From assembly GCF_037154075.1 (NCBI RefSeq), contig NZ_JBANRJ010000001.1:2537501-2601500 (forward strand): a stretch of DNA of 64,000 nucleotides, in the 5' to 3' direction. Below the pieces are notes generated by a model, which saw only the letters and a program-made list of their open reading frames with translations, did not search any database and was not told the origin of the DNA. The translations under genes were made by a program, and so were the position numbers. The stretch comes from Sphingobium aromaticiconvertens (GTDB lineage: Bacteria > Pseudomonadota > Alphaproteobacteria > Sphingomonadales > Sphingomonadaceae). This document shows positions 8,074-15,695 of this stretch, piece by piece; the stretch's first letter is position 1, and each line of letters starts with the position of its first letter.

Positions 8074-8666
8074 AGCAGATACAGCAGCGCAAACAGGATG
8101 ATCCACAACAGGTCGACCAAATGCCAAAAGGCGCCGCAGCCCTCGATCAGGGCCACGCCGCCGGGCATCTGGCCGTTGCGGTCGAAGCGCGAGGCGGCGA
8201 AACAAAGAACAGCGAGGCCGATCAGCACATGGATCAGATGGATGCCGGTAAACATGTAATAGTAGATAGAGAAACTGTTGCTGTTGAGAGTGAAGCCCTG
8301 AGCGATCTTGGCCGAATATTCGAACGCCTTGACGATCACGAAGCTGCTGCCGAGTGCGATCGCGCCGAGCAGCAAGGGGCGTGCGCGGCGGTCATGGCGG
8401 CGAACGGCGGCGACTGCCTGGGCAACAAACAGGCTGCTGGTCAACAGCAATAATGTGTTGAGCAGGCCAAGGCGCCGGTCGAGCAACGTCTGCGCGCTTT
8501 CGAACAGGGCCAGTTCCTGGCGGCGCGCAACGGCATAGGTGATGAAGAAGACGGCAAAGGCGACCAGGTCGCCGCCGATGAAGACCCAGACGCCTTCCTC
8601 TCCCGGTACATGCCCGCGCGTGCTGCGGGCACGGCCATGTAGTTCGGATAGGGGTTGGACCGTCAT
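8070..8666 (-). CDS. Cytochrome c oxidase subunit III family protein (NorE-like)
   Basis: This 198-residue protein has about five membrane segments and the subunit III features FGI-type HLIHVLIG near residue 150 and EGCGAFWHLVDLLWIILFALLYLL at the C-terminus. The short N-terminus (GEEGVWVFIGGDLVAF) fits NorE-type accessory proteins of nitric oxide reductases and short oxidase subunit III forms. Start and stop overlap the flanking genes by four bases on each side (ATGA), so it is translationally coupled in a trio. Its role within a catabolic region is unclear; it might assist a haem-copper oxidase that removes electrons from quinol-linked dehydrogenases. Confidence 0.78.
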   Translation of the reverse strand: MTVQPLSELHGRARSTRGHVPGEEGVWVFIGGDLVAFAVFFITYAVARRQELALFESAQTLLDRRLGLLNTLLLLTSSLFVAQAVAAVRRHDRRARPLLLGAIALGSSFVIVKAFEYSAKIAQGFTLNSNSFSIYYYMFTGIHLIHVLIGLAVLCFAASRFDRNGQMPGGVALIEGCGAFWHLVDLLWIILFALLYLL

Positions 8667-9358
8667 TCGCCGGCCAGCACGTTGCGCTTGATCGAGCCGA
8701 GCATGGCGAAGATCATCAGGTTGAACCAGATGCCGAACACCACCGCCGGCACCCAGAAAGCGAGTACGCCGTTCCAGGCGAAAGGGCCGACCTTAAACAG
8801 CCCCACGGCAAGGCCGGGCAGCAGCAGCACGCCAGTCCACAGGTTCATGTAGCCCAGCCAGCGCGGCAGGATCGGCTGCGCACGCTTGTCGCCGAGAATG
8901 GCGATGCCGGTCACGACATTTTGCACGAAGGCCGGGACGGCGGGCATGACGAACAGAAAAAAGGCGATGTCGCTCAGCGTCGCGATGATCGCATCGGGAT
9001 TGTCGGGGCGATAAGCGGCGGCGGTAAAGAAAAGGCCGGCGAAGAAGACGGTGACGAAGCCATAGGCACAGATCATCACGAACGCCCAGGTCAGGGGCGA
9101 AACCGGCCCCTCGATCTTCTTGAGGAAGGTCGCAACCGCCGCGAGGAAGGGGAAGAACAGCACGGAGCAGGCCATGATGAGGATCGCGCCGACCAATATT
9201 CCGGTTTGGTGCGCGCGATAATAATCGGCGACCTCGGCCGCGGGCAGCGCTGGGGCGAGCGGGGGGAACATCTGCGCGAGCGGCCATATGCCGATGAACA
9301 TCAATGTTCCGGCGACGGCACCCATATAGGTGCATAATTTCATGGTCGTGCTTTTCAC
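8663..9358 (-). CDS. Multi-pass membrane protein of unknown function
   Basis: This 231-residue protein has six to seven hydrophobic segments, starting with MGAVAGTLMFIGIWPLAQM and ending with GIWFNLMIFAMLGSIKRN. I do not recognise a named family with certainty; the pattern resembles DUF4386-like membrane proteins. GTG at 9358 follows AAGGAGGGG with seven bases between, which is the best ribosome site in the region, and an ATG five codons later is an alternative. It heads the operon with the NorE-like and NorF-like genes (four-base overlap). Its promoter would lie in the 155-bp gap that also holds a GRTAGG element. Confidence 0.7.
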   Translation of the reverse strand: MKSTTMKLCTYMGAVAGTLMFIGIWPLAQMFPPLAPALPAAEVADYYRAHQTGILVGAILIMACSVLFFPFLAAVATFLKKIEGPVSPLTWAFVMICAYGFVTVFFAGLFFTAAAYRPDNPDAIIATLSDIAFFLFVMPAVPAFVQNVVTGIAILGDKRAQPILPRWLGYMNLWTGVLLLPGLAVGLFKVGPFAWNGVLAFWVPAVVFGIWFNLMIFAMLGSIKRNVLAGE

Positions 9359-9428
9359 GCCTGTTCCCCTCCTTGCGCGCATCATGTGCGTCTCGACGGT
9401 AAAGTGGGTAGCGACGGGACGCAGGCCA

Positions 9429-9444
9429 CCCGCCCTTGGGTAGG
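9429..9444 (+). promoter_or_regulatory. Shared element CCNNNC-N4-GRTAGG (site 1)
   Basis: The sequence is CCCGCC-CTTG-GGTAGG. The conserved half faces the NTF2-like gene, 69 bp before its ATG. It lies in the divergent gap with the membrane operon and could serve both sides. Confidence 0.7.
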
Positions 9445-9513
9445 GTTCCGCCAGGCCTTCCCGCCTGCACATGACGCGGCGACGCGATGCGTCTGCGCTG
9501 GCGGAGACAGAGA

Positions 9514-9906
9514 ATGGCCGAAATCGAGGCGAACAAGATGGTAGCGCGGCGCTATATGCGCGCGGTCGAGGAGGGGGACGTCGCCACGATCGAGGCGTTG
9601 CAGCATCCTGACTGTACCTGGTGGATATTGGGCCATGGCGACATGAGCCGCGCCGACTTCATCGCCAGCGTTAAGGCAGGTCTTCTGACCGCGTCGAAGC
9701 GCACGGCGCAAATTGTAGGTATCACCGCCGAGGGTGATCGGGTCGCTGTCGAGGTGCGCGGCGAGATGGTGTTCGCCGACCGGGTCTATCGCAACGAATA
9801 TCATAACCTGCTGATCATAAGGGACGGGCAGATTCTGTCGGGCAAGGAATATATGGATACGCGGGTGGTGGCCGAGGCATTTTCCATCGAAGGCGGCGCC
9901 AAGTGA
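9514..9906 (+). CDS. NTF2/SnoaL-like protein
   Basis: This 130-residue protein has the cone-shaped NTF2 fold pattern: an N-terminal helix (VARRYMRAVEEGDVATIEAL), a tryptophan-rich strand and a C-terminal EYHNLLIIRDGQILSGKEYMDT segment. Family members act as isomerases, dehydratases, epoxide hydrolases or cyclases on small hydrophobic substrates. ATG at 9514 follows GCGGAG, and the longer upstream frame is Arg-rich and unlikely. The stop overlaps the GTG start of the APH-like gene (GTGA), so it opens a forward operon of six genes. Confidence 0.82.
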   Translation: MAEIEANKMVARRYMRAVEEGDVATIEALQHPDCTWWILGHGDMSRADFIASVKAGLLTASKRTAQIVGITAEGDRVAVEVRGEMVFADRVYRNEYHNLLIIRDGQILSGKEYMDTRVVAEAFSIEGGAK

Positions 9907-11270
9907 GCGAAGCGACACCCTTCAACGATTATGACGACGCGGCCGTCGCGCGAATTACGCGCTTCGTCGAGCAGTTGACGGGTGGTACCGTGGTCGGGCT
10001 TGAACGGCTGGTACGCTGGCGGCCGTCCTGGTTCGTTGATGTAGAGAAGGACGGCGCGATCCGTCGCCTCCACCTGCGTGGGGACCGGGGCGGGGATGTC
10101 TCCATCTTCCCCGACTTGAAGCGCGAAGCGGATATTATCGCGCTGTTGCACGATCAGGGGCTGCCGGTGCCGGAAATCTACGGCTATCTTGCGGACCCGC
10201 CCTGCATCGTCATGGAGGCGATCGAAGGCACCCGAGATTTTTCCGCGCTGGACGACGCGACCAAAAGCGCGATTGGCCGCACCTATATGAAAGCGGTGGC
10301 GGCTATGCACCAGCTGCCGATCGAACCCTTGGTCGAGGCGGGCGTGCATCGGCCCGAAGGCGCGGAAGCGATCGCGCTGGTCGGTCTGGATGCCTATATG
10401 CCGCATTATCTGCGGACCAAGAGCCGGCCCGAGCCACTGATCGAATTTGTCATCCAGTGGCTGCGTCGTAATGTGCCCAGGCACCGGGAGCGCGCCAGCT
10501 TCATCCAGTTCGATTCAGGTCAGTATCTGGTCGAAAACGGTGCGATGACGAAACTTTACGACTTCGAATTTTCCATGATCGGCGATCCGCTGGTCGACAT
10601 TGCGACCATGGGAATGCGCAATAGCTACGAGCCGCTGGGCGCGCCGCTGCCCGATCTGATACGCTATTATGAGGAGGCGATGGGCGAGCCGGTCGACCAT
10701 GAGGCGGTGGTGTTCCATGTGCTCCAATTCTCGCTGTTGGGCACGATGCAGTTTACCGGTACGGTCGGCGAACCATGCATGGGCGATCCGCATTCAGTCT
10801 ATCTGATGTTCGACCTTTCGCTACGCCGATCGATCCTGCTGGCGTTGTCGCAGCTGTCGGGTGTGCCGTTGCCCGAGCTATCGCCGCTGCCGGAGCGAAC
10901 GGGCGACAACGCGCCACTGATGGCCAAGCTGGCCGATACGCTGGAGGGGCTGGTGGTCGAGGACGATGCGAGCCGGATGCAGAAGGCGCAGGTCGCCGAA
11001 CTAATCGAATGGGCGCAGCGTGCGGATAGCTATGGCGCCGAGATGGTCGCTCATAATCTGGCTGACATATCCGCCCTGCTGGGTCGTCCTTTCACGGACT
11101 GGCCGGAGGCGGCACAGGCGCTGGAATCTCATGTCAGGGCGGCGGGTCCAGAAGAGGATGAAACGCTCATCACCGTGCTGGCGACGATCGAGGGGCGGCG
11201 CCTCCAGTTATTTGGCCCGACCGCGCTTGGCGGAGCGGCTTGCAACGTCGTGCTGCCCGCGACACGATAG
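9903..11270 (+). CDS. APH-family phosphotransferase-like protein with altered catalytic loop
   Basis: This 455-residue protein has an aminoglycoside-phosphotransferase-like domain in its first 300 residues, with a P-loop-like start, PPCIVMEAIEGT hinge and a YDFEFSMIGDPLVDIATM metal motif. The catalytic loop usually reads HGDxxxxN, but here it is IQFDSGQYLVE: the His and Asn are replaced and the loop is two residues shorter, with one Asp kept. A C-terminal helical region of about 130 residues follows. It starts with GTG inside the upstream stop (GTGA). It could be a kinase with changed chemistry or a non-catalytic relative of the two EcKL-like kinases nearby. Confidence 0.75.
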   Translation: MSEATPFNDYDDAAVARITRFVEQLTGGTVVGLERLVRWRPSWFVDVEKDGAIRRLHLRGDRGGDVSIFPDLKREADIIALLHDQGLPVPEIYGYLADPPCIVMEAIEGTRDFSALDDATKSAIGRTYMKAVAAMHQLPIEPLVEAGVHRPEGAEAIALVGLDAYMPHYLRTKSRPEPLIEFVIQWLRRNVPRHRERASFIQFDSGQYLVENGAMTKLYDFEFSMIGDPLVDIATMGMRNSYEPLGAPLPDLIRYYEEAMGEPVDHEAVVFHVLQFSLLGTMQFTGTVGEPCMGDPHSVYLMFDLSLRRSILLALSQLSGVPLPELSPLPERTGDNAPLMAKLADTLEGLVVEDDASRMQKAQVAELIEWAQRADSYGAEMVAHNLADISALLGRPFTDWPEAAQALESHVRAAGPEEDETLITVLATIEGRRLQLFGPTALGGAACNVVLPATR

Positions 11271-11280
11271 AGCCAGTGCA

Positions 11281-11296
11281 CCGTCCCTCCGATAGG
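11281..11296 (+). promoter_or_regulatory. Shared element CCNNNC-N4-GRTAGG (site 2)
   Basis: The sequence is CCGTCC-CTCC-GATAGG. It lies in the 75-bp gap after the APH-like gene and ends 49 bp before the SDR start, with the conserved half facing the SDR. It implies an internal promoter in the operon. Confidence 0.7.
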
Positions 11297-11345
11297 TCAT
11301 TCGGTCCAGGGAGAGGACGATGTTCGTCGGCGAAAATATGGAAGG

Positions 11346-12203
11346 ATGATGAAGTTGGGCGAGAAAATCGTGATGATTACCGGCGCGACGCGTGGGCTGG
11401 GGCGGGGCATGGCGCGCGGTTTTGCTTCGCGGGGTAACATCGTCGCCATCACCGGCAGGGACGCGGCGCAACTTGGCGAGGTCGTGGGCGAGATCGAGCG
11501 GGCGGGGGGCAAAGGCATCGCGCTGGAATGTGACCATCGTGACGATACCTCGGTCGAGCGCGCCTTCGCCCGGCTGGCCGAGCGGACGGAGGGACGACTG
11601 GATGTGCTGGTCAACAATGCCGCCGCTGTGTACGGACAGGATCTGGTCGCGCCCGGTGGCTTCTGGGAAAAGCCGATCAGGCTTGCCGACATGATCGACG
11701 TCGGCCTGCGGTCCAGCTATGTCGCCTCCTATCATGCAGCCCCCCTCATGGTCGCGGCGGGACGCGGGCTGATCGCCAGCATTTCCTTCTATGGCGCGGT
11801 GTCTTATTTCCACGGCCCTGCCTATGGCGCGGCGAAGGCGGGCACCGACAAGATGACGGCCGACATGGCGATTGATCTGGCGCCTCATGGCGTGGCAGCC
11901 GTTTCCTTCTGGCCGGGCTTCATCCTGACCGACGCGGTGCGTGCGATGCCGCCCGAGATGATCCCCGACGAATTGCGCGCCATGCTGCCGCATTGGGAGA
12001 CGCCGGAATTTTCCGGGCTGGTGCTCGATCGGCTGGCGGAGGATTCCAGCTTGGCGAGCCTGTCCGGCAAGGCTGTGATCGGTGCGGAACTGGCCGAACG
12101 CTACGGTATTCGCGACACCGACGGCAAGCAGCCACTGTCCTACCGGACGAGCATGGGCGCGCCGCTGACGTTCCTGGCCCCGCCTGCGCATCCATCAGAA
12201 TAG
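11346..12203 (+). CDS. SDR family oxidoreductase
   Basis: This 285-residue classical SDR has the cofactor motif TGATRGLG (residues 12-19), NNAA at 90-93 and the active-site set Ser147, Tyr160 and Lys164 (AYGAAKAG). It would interconvert an alcohol and ketone with NAD(P). ATG codons at 11346 and 11349 both follow GGAAGG; the second has the better spacing. It is followed by a 12-bp gap and the two-repeat DUF protein, so they are likely co-expressed. Substrate unknown. Confidence 0.88.
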   Translation: MMKLGEKIVMITGATRGLGRGMARGFASRGNIVAITGRDAAQLGEVVGEIERAGGKGIALECDHRDDTSVERAFARLAERTEGRLDVLVNNAAAVYGQDLVAPGGFWEKPIRLADMIDVGLRSSYVASYHAAPLMVAAGRGLIASISFYGAVSYFHGPAYGAAKAGTDKMTADMAIDLAPHGVAAVSFWPGFILTDAVRAMPPEMIPDELRAMLPHWETPEFSGLVLDRLAEDSSLASLSGKAVIGAELAERYGIRDTDGKQPLSYRTSMGAPLTFLAPPAHPSE

Positions 12204-12214
12204 GGAGCAACGCG

Positions 12215-12991
12215 ATGATTGATGCCGTGCTGGTGGTGTTGACCAGGGCCGTCGAAGGCCGAGAGGCCGACATGGAGGACTGGTACACCAACATCCACAT
12301 TCGCGATGCGCTGCGTTTTCGGGGATCGGTCACTGCCCAGCGTTTCCATCTGGCGAGCGCGCAGCCCTGTCCGATCGAGGGGTTTAACTGGCAATATCTG
12401 GCGCTTTACGACGTATTCGATCCGGTGCGTTTCAGTCGTGAGCATCTGGACAATGCGCTGACATCGCGGATGCAGGTGTCGGATGCGATCGACGATAGCG
12501 AGCTATATGACTTCCATTATTATCCTTTGGCCTTCCAGGACAATGATCCGGAAACGGCTGCAGATGAGGGCGCTATCCTGGAAGAGGTGAACCCGGCCGA
12601 TGGAGGCGAAGGGGATTTTGCGCGCTGGCTGGGCGAGGGCCACTTCCGCGAGGCCGCAGCGCGGCCGGGTGTCAAGTCGGCGACACTTCTGGTCTTCCGC
12701 ACTTTCGGGCAGATGATCCCGGTCGTGCCCGAATATCGCTATGTTGCCATCTATCGGCTCTGCGACGCCGGTGCCGCGCGGGCAGCCTGGACCGGGGCTG
12801 ACGTAGCGCTGCGCGCAGGTGGCCGGATTGCCAGCCTGCGTATTACCCAGTGGGACGTCGCGACCCCGCGGCTGACAAAGGATGATGTCCAGCATCCCAC
12901 TGCTGCGGGGGTGGGTGAAGAGGAACGCGCTCGCGCCCACATGGGCAACAGGGTGCGCACCGGGGGGGCTGAAAAGCTGGCGATGAGCTGA
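12215..12991 (+). CDS. DUF4286-like protein with two ferredoxin-like repeats
   Basis: This 258-residue protein begins MIDAVLVVLTRAVEGREAD followed by WYTNIHIRDAL, a pattern of dimeric alpha/beta-barrel proteins that I associate with DUF4286/EthD-like families. A second, weaker repeat starts near residue 150 (TLLVFRTFG through RYVAIYRL). Such proteins bind hydrophobic ligands and are common companions in steroid and terpenoid clusters, but no reaction is established for this group as far as I can tell. ATG at 12215 follows AGGGAG at good spacing. It sits 11 bp after the SDR stop. Confidence 0.7.
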   Translation: MIDAVLVVLTRAVEGREADMEDWYTNIHIRDALRFRGSVTAQRFHLASAQPCPIEGFNWQYLALYDVFDPVRFSREHLDNALTSRMQVSDAIDDSELYDFHYYPLAFQDNDPETAADEGAILEEVNPADGGEGDFARWLGEGHFREAAARPGVKSATLLVFRTFGQMIPVVPEYRYVAIYRLCDAGAARAAWTGADVALRAGGRIASLRITQWDVATPRLTKDDVQHPTAAGVGEEERARAHMGNRVRTGGAEKLAMS

Positions 12992-13083
12992 AAAGATGAT
13001 GTTTGGTACCGCGGATTCAGGACCGGAAGAAGCTCAGGGCACCATTGCGGAGCCAGTGTCATATCGCTTGGGTGGGTGAAGAT

Positions 13084-13464
13084 ATGGGGATTTTCACCCA
13101 TGCCTGCCTTGGCTCCAACGATCTGGCGCGTGCGCGCCGTTTTTACGACGAGGTTCTCGCGCCCCTGGGCATCGTCAATCTCGGACCTTTTCTGAATCAG
13201 GGGATCGGCTATGGCCGGCATGTGCCCGAACTGCTGATCTTGCGCCCGTTCGAAGGTGAAGCGACGCCCTCGAACGGCGCGACGCTGAGCTTCCAGGCAC
13301 CTGACCGCGACGCGGTGGATTGTTTCCATGCTGCGGGGTTGGCTGCGGGTGGACGTGACGCAGGATTGCCGGGACCGCGCGCCGCGGTATCCCATGCCTA
13401 TGGCGCCTATCTGTTCGACCCGGACGGCAACAAGATCTGCGCCTATTGCTTCAGTCCTCCATGA
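13084..13464 (+). CDS. VOC family (glyoxalase-fold) protein
   Basis: This 126-residue protein is a single vicinal-oxygen-chelate domain pair: FTHACLGSNDLARARRFYDEVL at the start and DPDGNKICAYCF at the end. Members bind a divalent metal and act as isomerases, dioxygenases or epimerases. The start at 13084 gives the normal N-terminus; the frame is open 27 codons further upstream without family-like sequence, and the ribosome site is weak. It is 12 bp upstream of the next SDR. Reaction unknown. Confidence 0.8.
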   Translation: MGIFTHACLGSNDLARARRFYDEVLAPLGIVNLGPFLNQGIGYGRHVPELLILRPFEGEATPSNGATLSFQAPDRDAVDCFHAAGLAAGGRDAGLPGPRAAVSHAYGAYLFDPDGNKICAYCFSPP

Positions 13465-13476
13465 AAGGGAATTCAC

Positions 13477-14304
13477 ATGACCACCGCTTTTGAAGGCCGC
13501 GTTGCCATCGTGACGGGAGCCGGGCAGGGTATTGGCGCTGACGTCGCCGCACTGTTGGCAGAGCGCGGTGCGACCGTGATCCTGGCGGATATTGCGAAAG
13601 ACCGTGTTGGAGCGGTGGCCGATGCCCTATGCTCGGCTGGCCATCGGGCGGATGCCGTTGCGTTCGACCTCGCCGATGAGGATGGCGTGGCAGCTGCCGT
13701 CGCAGGCATCGTTGACCGGCACGGGCGCATCGACATCATCCACAACAATGCCGCCTATCAAGCGCCGGAACAGCGTGCGGGCGACCTTGATGTCATCAAC
13801 CTTGCGACCGACGCGTGGGACAAGGCCTTTGCGGTCAATGCGCGGGGACCGATGCTCCTGTGCAAATATGCACTGCCGACGATGATCGCGGGCGGTGGCG
13901 GATCGTTGATCCATTCGGCCTCCGGCTTCGGCCTGCTTGGCGAGATGACTTTGACTGCCTATGGCGCGTCGAAGGCGGCGCTGATCAATCTCAGTCGGTT
14001 CCTGGCGACGCAATATGGTAAGCAGGGTGTCCGGTCGAATGTCGTCGCCATCGGTTTCGTGTTGAGCGAAACGGCGGTCGAGACCACGCCGCAGGCAGTC
14101 AAGGATGTGCTGCTCGACCATCATCTCAACCCGACGCTGGGCAGTATGCGGGACATTGCCAATGTTGTCGCCTTCCTGGCGTCGGATGAGTCGCGCTTCA
14201 TCAATGGGGCGCTGATCCCGGTCGATGGCGGCTTCACCGCGCACCAGCCGACGATGGTCGATTTCCAGCGCCTGTTCGCCGCGGCCGGCAGCAATCAGTT
14301 GTAG
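13477..14304 (+). CDS. SDR family oxidoreductase
   Basis: This 275-residue classical SDR has TGAGQGIG (13-20), NNAA (90-93) and the triad Ser149, Tyr162 and Lys166 (AYGASKAAL). The C-terminal INGALIPVDGG loop is normal. AAGGGA precedes the ATG. It closes the intact part of the forward operon begun at 9514. A perfect 14-bp palindrome follows the stop, and after it comes the broken decarboxylase gene. Confidence 0.9.
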   Translation: MTTAFEGRVAIVTGAGQGIGADVAALLAERGATVILADIAKDRVGAVADALCSAGHRADAVAFDLADEDGVAAAVAGIVDRHGRIDIIHNNAAYQAPEQRAGDLDVINLATDAWDKAFAVNARGPMLLCKYALPTMIAGGGGSLIHSASGFGLLGEMTLTAYGASKAALINLSRFLATQYGKQGVRSNVVAIGFVLSETAVETTPQAVKDVLLDHHLNPTLGSMRDIANVVAFLASDESRFINGALIPVDGGFTAHQPTMVDFQRLFAAAGSNQL

Positions 14305-14305
14305 C

Positions 14306-14319
14306 GCGGGGCGCCCCGC
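14306..14319. repeat. 14-bp perfect GC palindrome after the SDR stop
   Basis: The sequence GCGGGGCGCCCCGC begins two bases after the SDR stop codon. It may help end transcription, although there is no loop or T run. It also marks the left edge of the remnant region. Confidence 0.4.
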
Positions 14320-14347
14320 CACTTGCCAGAATTTCCAGTTCCCGTAA

Positions 14348-14497
14348 GGCGTTGGATATGTAGTGGTGGGCAATGGCGTGACGCGGGACGAATTGGAAAA
14401 GGTCATCTATCATGGCAGCGGCTATGCCGGCTTCCCGATGGCGGCGACCGCCCGTCAGGCTGCAAAGACGGTCATGGACCGAATGACTGAAGCATGA
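14348..14497 (+). pseudogene. Carboxymuconolactone decarboxylase-like C-terminal remnant
   Basis: An open stretch of 49 codons ends GNGVTRDELEKVIYH, then GSGYAGFPMAATARQAAKTV and a stop at 14495-14497. This is the C-terminal part of a carboxymuconolactone decarboxylase/AhpD-type protein, where the helix with YAGxPxA is typical. The catalytic CxxC or HxxxD core is missing and an in-frame TAA lies just upstream. The gene was lost by 5' deletion, probably as the last gene of the forward operon. Confidence 0.6.
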
Positions 14498-14536
14498 GAA
14501 GCCGCTCTCTTCCCGTCGGGAAGGGGGGCTGTCCCT

Positions 14537-15682
14537 TCATTCGCTTGCCATCGCCTTGAAGCAGGCGCGCATTTCCTCGGCGAACAGGACGGGTTGCTCG
14601 AAAGCTGCGAAATGGCCGCCGACGGGTAACTCGTTCCAATAGGCAAGATTGGGATAGCTGCGCTCCGCCCAACGCCGCGACGGACGGAAAATTTCCTTCG
14701 CGAAGAGACTGACCCCGACCGGCAGTTCCAGCCGTTGCGCGCGGAACGCATTCGCGCTTTCCCAGTAAAGCCGGGCGGATGATGCGCCGCTGTTGGTGAG
14801 CCAGTATAAGCTGATCATGTCCAGCATCTCATCGCGGCTTAGCGCGTCCTCGGGCCGACCCTGATTGTCGGTCCAAGCCTGGAATTTTTCATAGATCCAG
14901 GCCGCTTGCGCTACGGGTGAATCGGCCAGCGCATAGCCTATCGTTTGCGGGCGGGTGCCTTGCAGCTTGGCATAGCCGGCATCCTGCTCCTGATAATATT
15001 GCATCCGCTCGACCGTTTTGCTTTCGGCGGCGGTCAGATTGGCGAAGTCGCTTTCTTCGGGGAAGACGAGCGGCATATTGAGATGCACGCCGACGCATTC
15101 TGGTGGTGCGGCCATGGCGATCGCCGTCGTGACCGCCGCTCCCCAATCGCCGCCCTGTGCGACGAAGCGGGCGTAACCCAGGCGGCGCATGAGGAGTATC
15201 CAGGCCTCAGCGATTCTTTCGACGCCCCAGCCTTGTGCTGTCGGCTTATCGGAGAAGCCATAACCTGGCAGCGAGGGGATGACGACATGGAAGGCGGGCG
15301 CGTCGGGCGCGCCATGTGCGGCAGGATCGGTGAGCGGGCCGATGACTTTCAGGAATTCCAGGACCGAACCCGGCCAGCCATGGGTCAGGATCAGCGGCAG
15401 GGCATCTGGTCGATCGCTGCGGATGTGAAGGAAATGCATCGACAGATCGTCGATCCGCGTCGTGAACTGGGGCAGGGCGTTCAGCGCAGCTTCGCACCGC
15501 CGCCAATCATAGCGGTGCGTCCAATGGTCACACAAGTCGCGGAGGACCGCCAGCGGGACGCCCTGGCTCCAATCGGAAACCGTTTCGGCGGTTGGCCAGC
15601 GTGCGGAGGCCAGCCGTCGGCGCAAATCCTCCAGCGCCGTATCGGGAATGGCGACCCGGAATGGCGTGATGGCATCGGTCAT
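14537..15682 (-). CDS. Epoxide hydrolase (EHN, juvenile-hormone-type)
   Basis: This 381-residue protein carries the N-terminal EHN domain (residues 1-110) followed by an alpha/beta-hydrolase core. The oxyanion-hole motif HGWPGS is at 101-106, the nucleophile Asp179 is in GGDWGA, and the catalytic His is in GGHFAAFEQP near 357. It should open an epoxide to a trans-diol, consistent with P450 or flavin epoxidation in the cluster. AAGGGGCG precedes the ATG. It is the last gene of the reverse operon from 19233, 13 bp after the EcKL-like kinase gene. Confidence 0.92.
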   Translation of the reverse strand: MTDAITPFRVAIPDTALEDLRRRLASARWPTAETVSDWSQGVPLAVLRDLCDHWTHRYDWRRCEAALNALPQFTTRIDDLSMHFLHIRSDRPDALPLILTHGWPGSVLEFLKVIGPLTDPAAHGAPDAPAFHVVIPSLPGYGFSDKPTAQGWGVERIAEAWILLMRRLGYARFVAQGGDWGAAVTTAIAMAAPPECVGVHLNMPLVFPEESDFANLTAAESKTVERMQYYQEQDAGYAKLQGTRPQTIGYALADSPVAQAAWIYEKFQAWTDNQGRPEDALSRDEMLDMISLYWLTNSGASSARLYWESANAFRAQRLELPVGVSLFAKEIFRPSRRWAERSYPNLAYWNELPVGGHFAAFEQPVLFAEEMRACFKAMASE

Positions 15683-15695
15683 GCTGCTCGCCCCT

